Shown piece after piece: positions 6,349 to 14,152 of a stretch of 14,282 bases of DNA. A program made the translations under genes and the position numbers. The DNA is from Candidatus Coliplasma caballi (lineage in GTDB: Bacteria > Bacillota > Clostridia > Oscillospirales > CAG-382). The stretch covers positions 1 to 14,282 of the forward strand of contig JAGHTH010000165.1 of NCBI GenBank assembly GCA_018065365.1. The letters are read 5' to 3'. Position 1 is the first letter of the stretch, and the number at the start of each line of letters is the position of its first letter. The notes beneath the pieces were generated by a model that searched no databases, was not told the origin of the DNA, and saw only the letters and a program-made list of their open reading frames with translations.

Positions 6349-7877
6349 GGCGCTTTCTGGACACCGCAACCGGCAGCCGGCTTTTTTGCCTGCTTTCGGG
6401 AGCGGTGTTTTCACTTGCGTTTCGGTGGGAATGGGCGTTCTGGACGGCGTTTCCGGCGTTGACGGCGTTTTTCTTCCTGCTGTTTCGCAAAAAGAAAGGA
6501 TCGTTCGGCAAGGCGTTCTGTTTTTACACGGGGTTGTTTCTGCCTCTTTACACCTGGTTTACGGCGCTGTATCCGCTGACGGTTTACGGATTTTCCGGAT
6601 GGCAGTCCGCGCTGATCGTGGCGTTCTGCTGCTTGGTGTTCCCGCTTTTGCAGGCGTTGGTCTGCGCGGCGATCTGGCAGCTTTGCCGCTTGTTTTCGGA
6701 AGAAAACCCGCTCGTCCGCGCCCTCGGCTGCGGCGCGGTGTGGGTGTTGACCGAATGGGCGCTTTCGCTCGGCGAATTCGCGTTTCCGTGGGGAACGCTG
6801 GCGCTGTCGCAGACCGGCTTTGTTCCGATGTTACAAACCGTTTCGGTGTTCGGCGTTTACGGACTTTCGTTCTCGGTGTCTTTCTTCTGCGCACTGCTCG
6901 CGGAAGGGATCGGCACGAAAAAGCCCGTCCTGCTGCGCGGAGCGGCGGCGTTTCTCTGCCTCGACCTGCTGCTCGGAACGGTGCTTTGGCTGCTCCCGCA
7001 AAAAACTACCCAAAAGGTTCCCGTCGCGCTCGTGCAGGGCAATTCGACCGCAGAGGAACAATGGACGAACGAAATGGTCGCCGAGGTCTATAAAACCTAT
7101 CTTTCCATGACCGAAGAAGCCGCAAAGCAGGGTGCAAAGCTGATCGTTCTGCCCGAGACCGCCGTCGCGGTATCGTTCTCGGCAGGAAGCCCGCTGCACC
7201 TCGCGATCGCGGACATCGCGGAGGAATACGACTGCACGGTCATCCTCGGCGTTCTGCAAAAGAAAGACGACGGGATCCACAACGGCGTTGTCGCGGTCGA
7301 TCCCGACCACTCGCTTTCCGACATTTACGAGAAGCGGCACCTCGTTCCGTTCGGCGAATTCCTGCCGCTCGGGAAGCTGCTCGCGCGCGTTTTTCCGTCG
7401 CTCGCAGGGTTAAACCTCACGGGCGCGTCGCTCGTTACCACGCAGACGGACGCCGTTTTGCATTCCGAGCGTTACGATTTCGGCTGCTTTATCTGCTTTG
7501 ATTCGGTATTTCCCGGAAAAGACCGCGCAGTCGAAGACAGCGATTTCTCGGTCGTCGTTACGAATGACGGTTGGTTCCGGACGAGTTCCGGTGTCTATCA
7601 ACACCTGCGGTTTTCCAAACTGCGCGCCGTCGAGAGCGGCAAAACGCTTTTGCGGTGCGGGAACACCGGCATTTCGGCGGTCATCGATGCCAAAGGGCGC
7701 ACGCTCGCTTCGACTGCACCGATGGAGAAAGATATTTTGTATTACGACGCCGCGATCGGCGGCGGGACGACCGTCTATTCCGTCGTCGGCGATGCCGTTT
7801 TGTATCTTTGCTTCGGGGTAATTCTGCTCATGGCGGTCTTAAAAGTCAAAAGGAGACTTTCTCATGAAAAAGCTTGA
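6345..7877 (+). CDS. lnt: Apolipoprotein N-acyltransferase
   Basis: An integral membrane enzyme of the nitrilase superfamily. It adds the third acyl chain to the N-terminal cysteine of lipoproteins. The protein is 510 residues (E. coli Lnt is 512). The N-terminal ~220 residues hold several membrane segments, including a TEW...FPWG...SQ stretch typical of Lnt. The periplasmic-side nitrilase domain has the catalytic set E271 (LPETA), K330 (EKRHLVPFGE, with E338) and C384 (ICFDSVF), matching E. coli E267-K335-C387. I chose the ATG at 6345 (ATGA overlap with the previous stop, GGAG at 6331-6334). The upstream in-frame ATG at 6327 has its possible site too close. Such an enzyme is unexpected in a Gram-positive. 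Confidence 0.9.
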   Translation: MRRFLDTATGSRLFCLLSGAVFSLAFRWEWAFWTAFPALTAFFFLLFRKKKGSFGKAFCFYTGLFLPLYTWFTALYPLTVYGFSGWQSALIVAFCCLVFPLLQALVCAAIWQLCRLFSEENPLVRALGCGAVWVLTEWALSLGEFAFPWGTLALSQTGFVPMLQTVSVFGVYGLSFSVSFFCALLAEGIGTKKPVLLRGAAAFLCLDLLLGTVLWLLPQKTTQKVPVALVQGNSTAEEQWTNEMVAEVYKTYLSMTEEAAKQGAKLIVLPETAVAVSFSAGSPLHLAIADIAEEYDCTVILGVLQKKDDGIHNGVVAVDPDHSLSDIYEKRHLVPFGEFLPLGKLLARVFPSLAGLNLTGASLVTTQTDAVLHSERYDFGCFICFDSVFPGKDRAVEDSDFSVVVTNDGWFRTSSGVYQHLRFSKLRAVESGKTLLRCGNTGISAVIDAKGRTLASTAPMEKDILYYDAAIGGGTTVYSVVGDAVLYLCFGVILLMAVLKVKRRLSHEKA

Positions 7878-9093
7878 CATTTCCGAGCCCGTGATCGTGT
7901 CGCAAAGCACCACCGAGCCGGTTTTCGGCGGCGGCTGGCAGGATCCGATGATCCACTGCGATGAAAACGGGGTATTGTTCATTCGGTTTTCGGGCAGGTT
8001 TGACGACTACGACGCCTACGGGCGCGAGGACGCAAACCCGCTGTTCCGTTCCGACGACGGCGGAAAGACCTGGACGCGCGATCACGACCTTGACGATTGG
8101 GTGCGGTCGGTGCCGCCATTGCCGAACGGCGAAAAACTGTTGCTGCGCGAGCATCCCTGCCTCAAGGAGTTCCCGCCGCTGCCCGAGCTTCCGCCCGAGC
8201 GCAAAGGCCACCTCGCCTGCTGCATCGTGCGGGACGTTTACACCGTGGACGAGCTGACACCGATCCTGCACGACAAGGTCGCAAAGGAATTTGCCGCCGA
8301 CCGTATTCTGCCCGGCAGCAACGAGGTCAAGCGGGAAACCTGCAAGGTCACCTGGAAAAATATGCCGGTACACGTTTCGCCGGGGTATCTGCTGCGCGTC
8401 TGGCCGAACAACGAATACCGTGGCGATCCGGACGGCGTTCTTTGGATGCCGGTACAGGGCGCGTACGTCGCCGAAGACGGCTCCTGCCCGACGAAGTATT
8501 GCTGCATTCATCTCCTGCGTTCCGACGATCTCGGGCACACCTGGGAATACGTGAGTACCGTCCCTTACCTGCCGGAATACACGAAGCCCGGCGCTTTCGC
8601 CGTTGAGGGATTCATTGAGGCTTCTTTGGAGATCCTGAAAAGCGGACGTATGCTCCTGTTATTGCGTTCCGGCTCCCTGTTCCCGTTCCCGAAAGAAGAC
8701 GAGCCGGAAAAGCCGGCGCCCTCTTTGCTCTGCGCCTATTCGGACGACCGCGGAAAAACGTGGAGTCGGCCTTTCGAGTTCTACGACTACGGCGTGCGGC
8801 CGTGTTCGGTCATGCCGGGCGACACGCTGCTGATGACCTCCGGCAGACCGGGCGTGTATCTGCGCGCGAGCGACGATCCGGACGGGCTTGCGTGGGGCGA
8901 CGTCATTCCGCTGCTTTCCGTTCCGGAAGAAGACCGCTATCGCCGGTATTATGAATATTCCTGTGCCAACAACGGCATCTGCAAAGCGGACGATCACACC
9001 GCGTTCGTAACATACAGCGATTTTACGCGGACGGACGAACACGGAGTGCGCGCAAAATCCATCGTGGTACGGAAAATCACGCTCGGAGATTAA
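7864..9093 (+). CDS. Sialidase-like Asp-box (BNR) protein
   Basis: A 409-residue beta-propeller-type protein with three clear Asp boxes (SxDxGxTW): residues 63-70, 220-227 and 293-300. An SGRMLLLLRSGS strand resembles those of exo-sialidase-like families. No signal peptide or anchor is seen, so it is probably cytoplasmic and would act on imported sugars or another glycan. I cannot confirm the full sialidase active site (Arg triad, Tyr/Glu nucleophile pair), so a sialidase activity is only a possibility. AGGAG lies at 7851-7855, 8 nt before the ATG. It overlaps the end of lnt by 14 nt, so it is coupled to the upstream operon. It is the last gene of the run. Confidence 0.82.
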   Translation: MKKLDISEPVIVSQSTTEPVFGGGWQDPMIHCDENGVLFIRFSGRFDDYDAYGREDANPLFRSDDGGKTWTRDHDLDDWVRSVPPLPNGEKLLLREHPCLKEFPPLPELPPERKGHLACCIVRDVYTVDELTPILHDKVAKEFAADRILPGSNEVKRETCKVTWKNMPVHVSPGYLLRVWPNNEYRGDPDGVLWMPVQGAYVAEDGSCPTKYCCIHLLRSDDLGHTWEYVSTVPYLPEYTKPGAFAVEGFIEASLEILKSGRMLLLLRSGSLFPFPKEDEPEKPAPSLLCAYSDDRGKTWSRPFEFYDYGVRPCSVMPGDTLLMTSGRPGVYLRASDDPDGLAWGDVIPLLSVPEEDRYRRYYEYSCANNGICKADDHTAFVTYSDFTRTDEHGVRAKSIVVRKITLGD

Positions 9094-9126
9094 AAAATTT
9101 TTTACGAAACGTTCGCCGTTTTTCGC

Positions 9127-9155
9127 TTGGTTTTTTCAAAGAAAGCGGTTATAAT
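9127..9155 (+). promoter_or_regulatory. Promoter for the FTR-like/thioredoxin operon
   Basis: TTGGTT at 9127-9132, a 17-bp spacer and a perfect TATAAT at 9150-9155. The predicted start near 9162 gives a leader of about 15 nt. A perfect AT palindrome (9091-9104) overlapping the previous stop codon lies just upstream. Confidence 0.7.
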
Positions 9156-9176
9156 AACAGAAAAAGAGGTTGCGAA

Positions 9177-9374
9177 ATGAAAGTACGTCTGAATGATGAT
9201 CTCGAAATCGTGCGCACCGTGCGCGAAGGGCTGAAAGCCAAGGGCGGACATTGCCCCTGCCGCGTCGAACGGAACGACGACACCAAATGCATGTGCAAAG
9301 AATTCCGCGAGCAGATCGCGGATCCCGATTTCGAGGGATACTGCCATTGCATGCTGTATTACAAAGAAAAATAA
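9177..9374 (+). CDS. Ferredoxin:thioredoxin reductase catalytic-chain-like protein
   Basis: A 65-residue protein with the three CxC pairs of the FTR catalytic subunit: CPC (26-28), CMC (38-40) and CHC (56-58). In FTR, four of these cysteines hold a 4Fe-4S cluster and two form the redox-active disulfide that reduces thioredoxin. The protein is much shorter than plant or cyanobacterial chains. Spacing between the pairs is 9 and 15 residues instead of roughly 16 and 8, so it belongs to a compact bacterial branch. No variable (alpha) chain is nearby. GAGG lies at 9166-9169. The thioredoxin gene follows after 21 nt, which supports an electron path from ferredoxin to this protein to thioredoxin. 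The partner donor is inferred. Confidence 0.85.
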   Translation: MKVRLNDDLEIVRTVREGLKAKGGHCPCRVERNDDTKCMCKEFREQIADPDFEGYCHCMLYYKEK

Positions 9375-9395
9375 ACGAAAATAAGGAGAACTATT

Positions 9396-9710
9396 ATGGC
9401 GATTCTGGAACTGAAAGAACAGGATTTTCAAAAAGAGGTACTGCTGTCCGACAAGCCCGTCGTGATCGATTTCTGGGCGACCTGGTGCGGTCCGTGCAGA
9501 ATGATGGCGCCGATCGTGGACGAGGTTGCGAAAGAACATCCCGAGTGGAAGTTCTGCAAAGTCAACGTCGATGAACAGGGCGCGCTGGCGGCGCGGTTCG
9601 GCATTCAGAACATTCCGACGATCGCCTATCTCGAAAACGGCGTCGTGATCGGCTCCGCCGTCGGCTATATGCCAAAAGAGATGCTGCTGTCGCGGCTGGG
9701 CAAAAAATAA
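9396..9710 (+). CDS. trxA: Thioredoxin
   Basis: A classical cytoplasmic thioredoxin of 104 residues with the WCGPC active site (30-34), the VxDFWATWCGPC strand leading into it, and the cis-proline P74 in IPT. It reduces protein disulfides. The ribosome site AAGGAG at 9383-9388 is 7 nt before the ATG. It is the second gene of a two-gene operon with an FTR-like reductase, and a strong terminator follows. No NADPH thioredoxin reductase gene is adjacent. Confidence 0.97.
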   Translation: MAILELKEQDFQKEVLLSDKPVVIDFWATWCGPCRMMAPIVDEVAKEHPEWKFCKVNVDEQGALAARFGIQNIPTIAYLENGVVIGSAVGYMPKEMLLSRLGKK

Positions 9711-9730
9711 ACGTTTTTTAGAAAAACGAA

Positions 9731-9761
9731 AAGCGCGTGGAGAGTTCTCCATGCGTTTTTT
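9731..9761 (+). terminator. Rho-independent terminator after thioredoxin
   Basis: A 10-bp stem with one G-U pair, arms 9734-9743 and 9746-9755, closed by a tight GT/AGTT loop and followed by six T (9756-9761). A second, AT-rich 7-bp hairpin (CGTTTTT 9712-9718 with AAAAACG 9722-9728) precedes it. The T run ends only 2 bp before the -35 box of the next promoter. Confidence 0.92.
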
Positions 9762-9763
9762 CG

Positions 9764-9792
9764 TTGACTTTTGCAGAATAATATGATAAAAT
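9764..9792 (+). promoter_or_regulatory. Promoter for the GH2-GH31 operon
   Basis: TTGACT at 9764-9769, a 17-bp spacer and TAAAAT at 9787-9792; each box has one mismatch to consensus. The predicted start is near 9799. No obvious operator dyad was seen between it and the ATG at 9828. Confidence 0.82.
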
Positions 9793-9827
9793 AAGAAAGA
9801 AAAGGAAAAACCGAAAGGAGCTTTGCC

Positions 9828-11558
9828 ATGTTTTTGTTCCGCTCAAAGATTCCCAGGGAAGAACACCCCAACCCTGATTGTTTCAGAGAACATTATGTCA
9901 ACCTGAACGGCAGTTGGGAATTTGAATTTGACCACGGAAACAGCGGGATCGACCGCAAGTTGTACGAGCCGGACGCAAAATTCCACGAAAAGATCGACGT
10001 GCCGTTCTGTCCGGAAAGCAAACTTTCGGGAATCGAGCGCAAGGACTTTCTTTCGGCGGTCTGGTATCGCAGAACGGTCGAAGTGAGCGCGGAGCAACTG
10101 CGCGGCAGGGCGTTTCTCGTGTTCGGCGCGGTCGATTTTCACGCGGTCGTGTTTGTCAACGGCGTCCGCGCGGGCGAGCATTTCGGTGGTTACACGTCGT
10201 TCCGCATCGACGCGACGGAATTTCTGCGCGAGGGCAGGAACACCCTGACCGTTTATGCCGAAGACGATACGCGGAGTCCTTTGCAGGCGCGCGGCAAGCA
10301 AAGCGAACTGTTCGCGTCGCACGGGTGCGATTACACCCGCACCACAGGCATCTGGCAGACGGTTTATATGGAATTCGTTCCGTCCAAGGAATACATCAAA
10401 CGGTTTTCCTTCTATCCGTCCGTGAGCGATTCATCTTTGACCGTACAGGCGAGCGTCGAGGGCAAAGGAACCTTTTCCGTTTCGGCGTTCTGGGCGGGCA
10501 AGGAAGTCGGCTCCGCGCGCGTCGAAGCCGTCGGCGAAACGGTTTCGCTGCGGATCACCCTCTCCGAGACACACCTTTGGGAAGTCGGAAAAGGCGGGCT
10601 GTACGAAGTGAAACTGCGGTTTGCGGAAGACGAGATCGGCAGCTTTTTCGGGTTGCGCGAGGTATCGCTTTCGGACGGCGTTTTCCGCGTCAACGGCAAG
10701 CCGGTCTTTCAGCGGCTGGTGTTGGATCAGGGCTTTTACCCCGACGGCATCTACACCGCGCCGACCGCGGAAGCACTCAAAAACGACATTCTGCTTTCCA
10801 TGAAAGCGGGCTTCAACGGCGCGAGACTGCACCAGAAAATTTTCGAGCCGCTGTTTCTGCACTACGCGGACGAGCTCGGCTATCTCGTGTGGGGCGAACA
10901 CGGGAACTGGGGGTTGGATCACTCGGATTACGCGTCGCTTCGGTATTTTCTGCCCGAGATCGAGGAGGAGATCGCCCGCGACTTCAACCACCCCGCACTG
11001 ATCGGCTGGTGTCCGTTCAACGAGACCTGGGATCAGAACGGCAGGCGGCAGGACAACGACGTGCTTCGCACGGTCTATCGCACCGTCAAATCTCTCGACC
11101 CCACCCGTCCGTGCATCGACACGAGCGGGAACTACCACGTCGAGACGGACGTTTACGACGTTCACGACTACGATCAAAACCCCGTTTCGTTCCGGGAACA
11201 CTACGACAAGCTGATGACCGACGGTACGCTGTACGAGCGATTCCCCGATCGGCAGAAGCGCGGAAGCGAGCCGGTCTTTATGAGCGAGTACGGCGGTATC
11301 CGCTGGACAGGCAGGCGCGAAACTTCCGGCTGGGGTTACGGGCAGGGCCCGAAAACCGAGGAAGAATTCTTCGCGCGGTACCGCGGGCTGACCGAAGCGC
11401 TGCTGCAAAACGGCAAAATGATCGGGTTCTGCTACACGCAATTAACCGACGTCGAGCAGGAACAGAACGGCGTGTATTTCTACGACCGGAGCGAGAAATA
11501 CGACGTTTCCAAACTATACGAAATCAATTCGCAGAAAGCGAAAATCGAAGAAGAATAA
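9828..11558 (+). CDS. Glycoside hydrolase family 2 protein
   Basis: A 576-residue GH2 enzyme: jelly-roll sugar-binding domain (about 1-195), Ig-like domain (about 195-285) and TIM barrel (about 290-560). The acid/base is E399 in FNETW and the nucleophile E487 in MSEYGG, so it is predicted to be a retaining beta-glycosidase. The Asn-x-Lys motif that beta-glucuronidases use for the substrate carboxylate is not seen before the GVYFYDR segment. A beta-galactosidase or other beta-glycosidase is therefore likelier than a glucuronidase, but specificity is open. No signal peptide, so cytoplasmic. AAAGGAG lies at 9814-9820. The GH31 gene follows after 9 nt, suggesting joint breakdown of an imported oligosaccharide. 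Confidence 0.92.
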   Translation: MFLFRSKIPREEHPNPDCFREHYVNLNGSWEFEFDHGNSGIDRKLYEPDAKFHEKIDVPFCPESKLSGIERKDFLSAVWYRRTVEVSAEQLRGRAFLVFGAVDFHAVVFVNGVRAGEHFGGYTSFRIDATEFLREGRNTLTVYAEDDTRSPLQARGKQSELFASHGCDYTRTTGIWQTVYMEFVPSKEYIKRFSFYPSVSDSSLTVQASVEGKGTFSVSAFWAGKEVGSARVEAVGETVSLRITLSETHLWEVGKGGLYEVKLRFAEDEIGSFFGLREVSLSDGVFRVNGKPVFQRLVLDQGFYPDGIYTAPTAEALKNDILLSMKAGFNGARLHQKIFEPLFLHYADELGYLVWGEHGNWGLDHSDYASLRYFLPEIEEEIARDFNHPALIGWCPFNETWDQNGRRQDNDVLRTVYRTVKSLDPTRPCIDTSGNYHVETDVYDVHDYDQNPVSFREHYDKLMTDGTLYERFPDRQKRGSEPVFMSEYGGIRWTGRRETSGWGYGQGPKTEEEFFARYRGLTEALLQNGKMIGFCYTQLTDVEQEQNGVYFYDRSEKYDVSKLYEINSQKAKIEEE

Positions 11559-11567
11559 GGAGTCGCC

Positions 11568-14039
11568 ATGCTTCCCGAATATTTACAGTACAAAACTTAC
11601 ACAGGCCTTTATTCCGACGGCAAGACGCCGAAAACGCAGGTCGCGGAATACGACGGCAAACGTTTTTCCGTGCTGTCGCCGTACCTCATCCGCATCGAAG
11701 CGGGCGTGTTTACCGATAGGCCGACGCAGGTCGTTCTGCGCCGCTCGTTCGGAAGCGTGGAGATGCGAAGCAAGGTCGAAAACGGCGTGCTGACCGTCGA
11801 AACGGACGGTCTGACGCTGACCTACAAAGGCGGCGATTTTGCACCCGAAACGCTGTCGATCCGACTCAAAACGAAACCCTACACCGAGTGGCATTACGGC
11901 GAAAAACCGCTGCAAAACCTCGGCGGCACCGTTTCGACGCTCGACCAGATCAACGGCGCGTGTGAACTCGGGGACGGCGTTTGCTCGATCGACGGCTACG
12001 CTTTGATCGACGACAGCAAGTCGGCGCTGTTTACGGACGACGGGTGGTTTGAAACGCGCGATCCGGGTTGTTTCGACCTGTATTTCTTCGGCCACGGACA
12101 CGATTACGAGGGCGCGGTCAAGGACTATTACCGTCTGACCGGCATTCCGGAACTGCTCCCCGCCTACGCGCTCGGAAACTGGTGGTCGAGATATTTCAAA
12201 TACACCGAAGAAAGTTACCTTGCGCTGATGGACAAGTTCAAGGAAGAAGACGTGCCGATCGCGGTCGGGATCATTGACATGGACTGGCATCTGACCGACG
12301 GCGACGGGCGCGAATACGTCGCGGACGGCTGGACGGGTTACACCTGGAACAAAGAACTGTTCCCCGATCCGAAACGCTTTTTGCAGGGTTTGAAAGCGCG
12401 GAACATCCGCACGGCGCTGAATCTGCACCCCGCGGCAGGCGTTCGCCCGTGGGACGACGACTACGAGGAAATGGCTACCCGTATGGGCATCGACCCCGCG
12501 ACCAAGCACCCCGTTCCGTTCAACTGTCTGTCAAAAAAGTTCTGGAAAGCGTACTTTGAAGTTCTGCATTTCCCCAAAGAAGCCGACGGCGTTTCGTTCT
12601 GGTGGATGGACTGGCAGCAAGGCACCGACTATCAATGGATGCACTTCTACGATCCGAAAAAAGATCCGCTGGAATGCTTAAACCCGCTGTGGATGCTCGG
12701 GCATTTCCATTTCCTCGCGTCGAAACGCGGCGGAAAGCGCGGGCTGTTCTTCTCGCGTTACGCGGGCTACGGCTCGCAGCGCTACCCGGTCGGTTTTTCG
12801 GGCGACAACGTAATTACCTGGGAATCGCTGAACTTCCAGCCCTACTTTACCGCCACGGCGTCCAACATCGGCTACGGCTTCTGGTCGCACGACCTCGGCG
12901 GACACATGATGGGCTACCGCGACGACGAACTGAACGCGCGCTGGATCCAGTTCGGCGTGTTCTCTCCGATCTTCCGCATCCATTCTTCCAACTCGCCTTT
13001 TACGGTCAGAGAGCCGTGGAACTTCCGCAAAGACGTTGCGGACACGCTGAAAAGTTTTATGCAGTTGCGGCATCAGCTTTTCCCCTACCTCTACACGATG
13101 TGCTACCGCAATTACAGCGAACTGATCCCGCTGATGCGCCCGCTATACCACGTAAACCCCGAGAACAAGGAAGCGTACGCGCACGGCAACGAATACTGGT
13201 TCGGCAGCGAACTGATCGCCGCGCCGATCACCGAAAAAGCAGACGCCGTAACGGGCAGAGGACACGCGAAGGTGTGGCTTCCCGGCGGTCGCTGGGTGGA
13301 CTGGTTTACCGGCTTTGTCTATGAGGGGAACGAAACGATCGACGTATTCCGCCCGATCGAGCAGATGCCGCTGTTCTGCAAACCCGGCGCGATCGTTCCG
13401 CTGCAGGCGCATATTCCGCACGGCAACGCGCTCGGAGGCGCGGGGCAAATGGAGATCGCGGTCGCCGCGGGCGCGGACAACGTGTTTACGCTCTACGAGG
13501 ACGACGGCGAGAAGATGCCGGCGGCGGAGAATTCCTGCACCACCCGCATGGAACTGCGCTTTACCGAAACGAAAGCCGTATTTACCGTTTCTGCCGCGGA
13601 AGGCAACCGCGCGCTGATCCCCGAAAACAGAACGTACGTCCTGCACTGCAAGGGCTTCTCCCCCGACGCGAAATTTACCCGCAACGGCAAAGCGCTTGCC
13701 GCCGTGCGCGACGAAAAGACGGGCGAATGGACCGTTTCGGTCGGGGACGCCGAAACGAGCATCGGCTTTACCGTCGAAATGATTTCCGAGAGCGGACTTT
13801 CCGGCAGGAACGAAAATTTCCGCGACCGTCTGACCGACCTGCTGATGCATTCCAACATGGAGAACAATTTCAAAGGCACGTGGAACTGGATCGTGAACGA
13901 GCAGATCAACGGCGGCTGGTTTGATCCGACCGCGTTCGTTACCGCTCCGGGCAATCGCCTCGGCGACGCGCTCGCGGAGATCATCAAACAGGTCGTCCGC
14001 AAAAAGAAACCCGTTCCCACGCCGGGGTTGCCGCACTAA
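11568..14039 (+). CDS. Glycoside hydrolase family 31 protein
   Basis: An 823-residue GH31 enzyme, predicted to be a retaining alpha-glycosidase. An N-terminal beta-sandwich (about 1-190) precedes the TIM barrel (about 195-545), and C-terminal beta domains run to about 740. The nucleophile is D348 in WWMDWQQG and the acid/base D413 in GFSGDN. A SHDLGGH segment with the usual barrel-end signature follows. The nucleophile motif WMDWQQ differs from the WxDMNE of classical alpha-glucosidases, so the substrate may differ. Residues ~745-823 form an extra helical-looking tail with a Lys/Pro-rich end that I cannot assign. No signal peptide. The ribosome site AAGGAG (11557-11562) overlaps the stop codon of the GH2 gene. 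Confidence 0.93.
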   Translation: MLPEYLQYKTYTGLYSDGKTPKTQVAEYDGKRFSVLSPYLIRIEAGVFTDRPTQVVLRRSFGSVEMRSKVENGVLTVETDGLTLTYKGGDFAPETLSIRLKTKPYTEWHYGEKPLQNLGGTVSTLDQINGACELGDGVCSIDGYALIDDSKSALFTDDGWFETRDPGCFDLYFFGHGHDYEGAVKDYYRLTGIPELLPAYALGNWWSRYFKYTEESYLALMDKFKEEDVPIAVGIIDMDWHLTDGDGREYVADGWTGYTWNKELFPDPKRFLQGLKARNIRTALNLHPAAGVRPWDDDYEEMATRMGIDPATKHPVPFNCLSKKFWKAYFEVLHFPKEADGVSFWWMDWQQGTDYQWMHFYDPKKDPLECLNPLWMLGHFHFLASKRGGKRGLFFSRYAGYGSQRYPVGFSGDNVITWESLNFQPYFTATASNIGYGFWSHDLGGHMMGYRDDELNARWIQFGVFSPIFRIHSSNSPFTVREPWNFRKDVADTLKSFMQLRHQLFPYLYTMCYRNYSELIPLMRPLYHVNPENKEAYAHGNEYWFGSELIAAPITEKADAVTGRGHAKVWLPGGRWVDWFTGFVYEGNETIDVFRPIEQMPLFCKPGAIVPLQAHIPHGNALGGAGQMEIAVAAGADNVFTLYEDDGEKMPAAENSCTTRMELRFTETKAVFTVSAAEGNRALIPENRTYVLHCKGFSPDAKFTRNGKALAAVRDEKTGEWTVSVGDAETSIGFTVEMISESGLSGRNENFRDRLTDLLMHSNMENNFKGTWNWIVNEQINGGWFDPTAFVTAPGNRLGDALAEIIKQVVRKKKPVPTPGLPH

Positions 14040-14108
14040 TAAACGGAATAAGCACAAAAAAAGCCCACGGAGAAAGGCAGTGCCTCATAAGGAAGTATTT
14101 TATACAGT

Positions 14109-14152
14109 AAAACCCGCCGAAAAGGATTTACCTCTTCGGCGGGCTGCATTTT
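14109..14152. terminator. Strong, probably bidirectional hairpin terminator
   Basis: Arms CCCGCCGAA (14113-14121) and TTCGGCGGG (14135-14143), extended by AGG/CCT after one mismatch, around an ATTTA loop. On the plus strand the T run is delayed (TTTT at 14149-14152). On the minus strand four T follow the stem directly (complement of 14109-14112). It can end the GH2-GH31 transcript and also a transcript coming from the right. Confidence 0.75.

Noticed and set aside
4540..6414. A 624-codon open frame on the minus strand opposite the MORN and isomerase genes
   Set aside because: It lies antisense to genes with clear motifs and ribosome sites, and shows no recognisable domain. It is a by-product of GC-rich codon structure. 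The same holds for the 438-codon frame opposite serS (2909-4225) and the 360-codon frame opposite parA (1100-2182).
9091..9104. Perfect 14-bp AT palindrome TAAAAAATTTTTTA over the stop codon
   Set aside because: An A-run/T-run of this kind arises easily and has no GC stem. It may add curvature or a partial UP element upstream of the 9127 promoter, but nothing specific supports this.
9107..9126. Possible terminator after the sialidase-like gene (AAACG/CGTTT stem with a short T run)
   Set aside because: The stem is only 5 bp and AT-rich, and the T run is broken by CGC. It may weakly help termination but cannot be called.
10325..11719. A 464-codon plus-strand open frame overlapping the GH2 gene
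   Set aside because: Its translation is Arg-rich and of low complexity, as expected for a shifted frame, while the GH2 frame holds both catalytic motifs.
13872..13887. CACGTG core resembling a parS site
   Set aside because: It lies inside the GH31 gene, and the flanks do not match TGTTNCACGTGAAACA on the left side. No better parS candidate was seen in the window.
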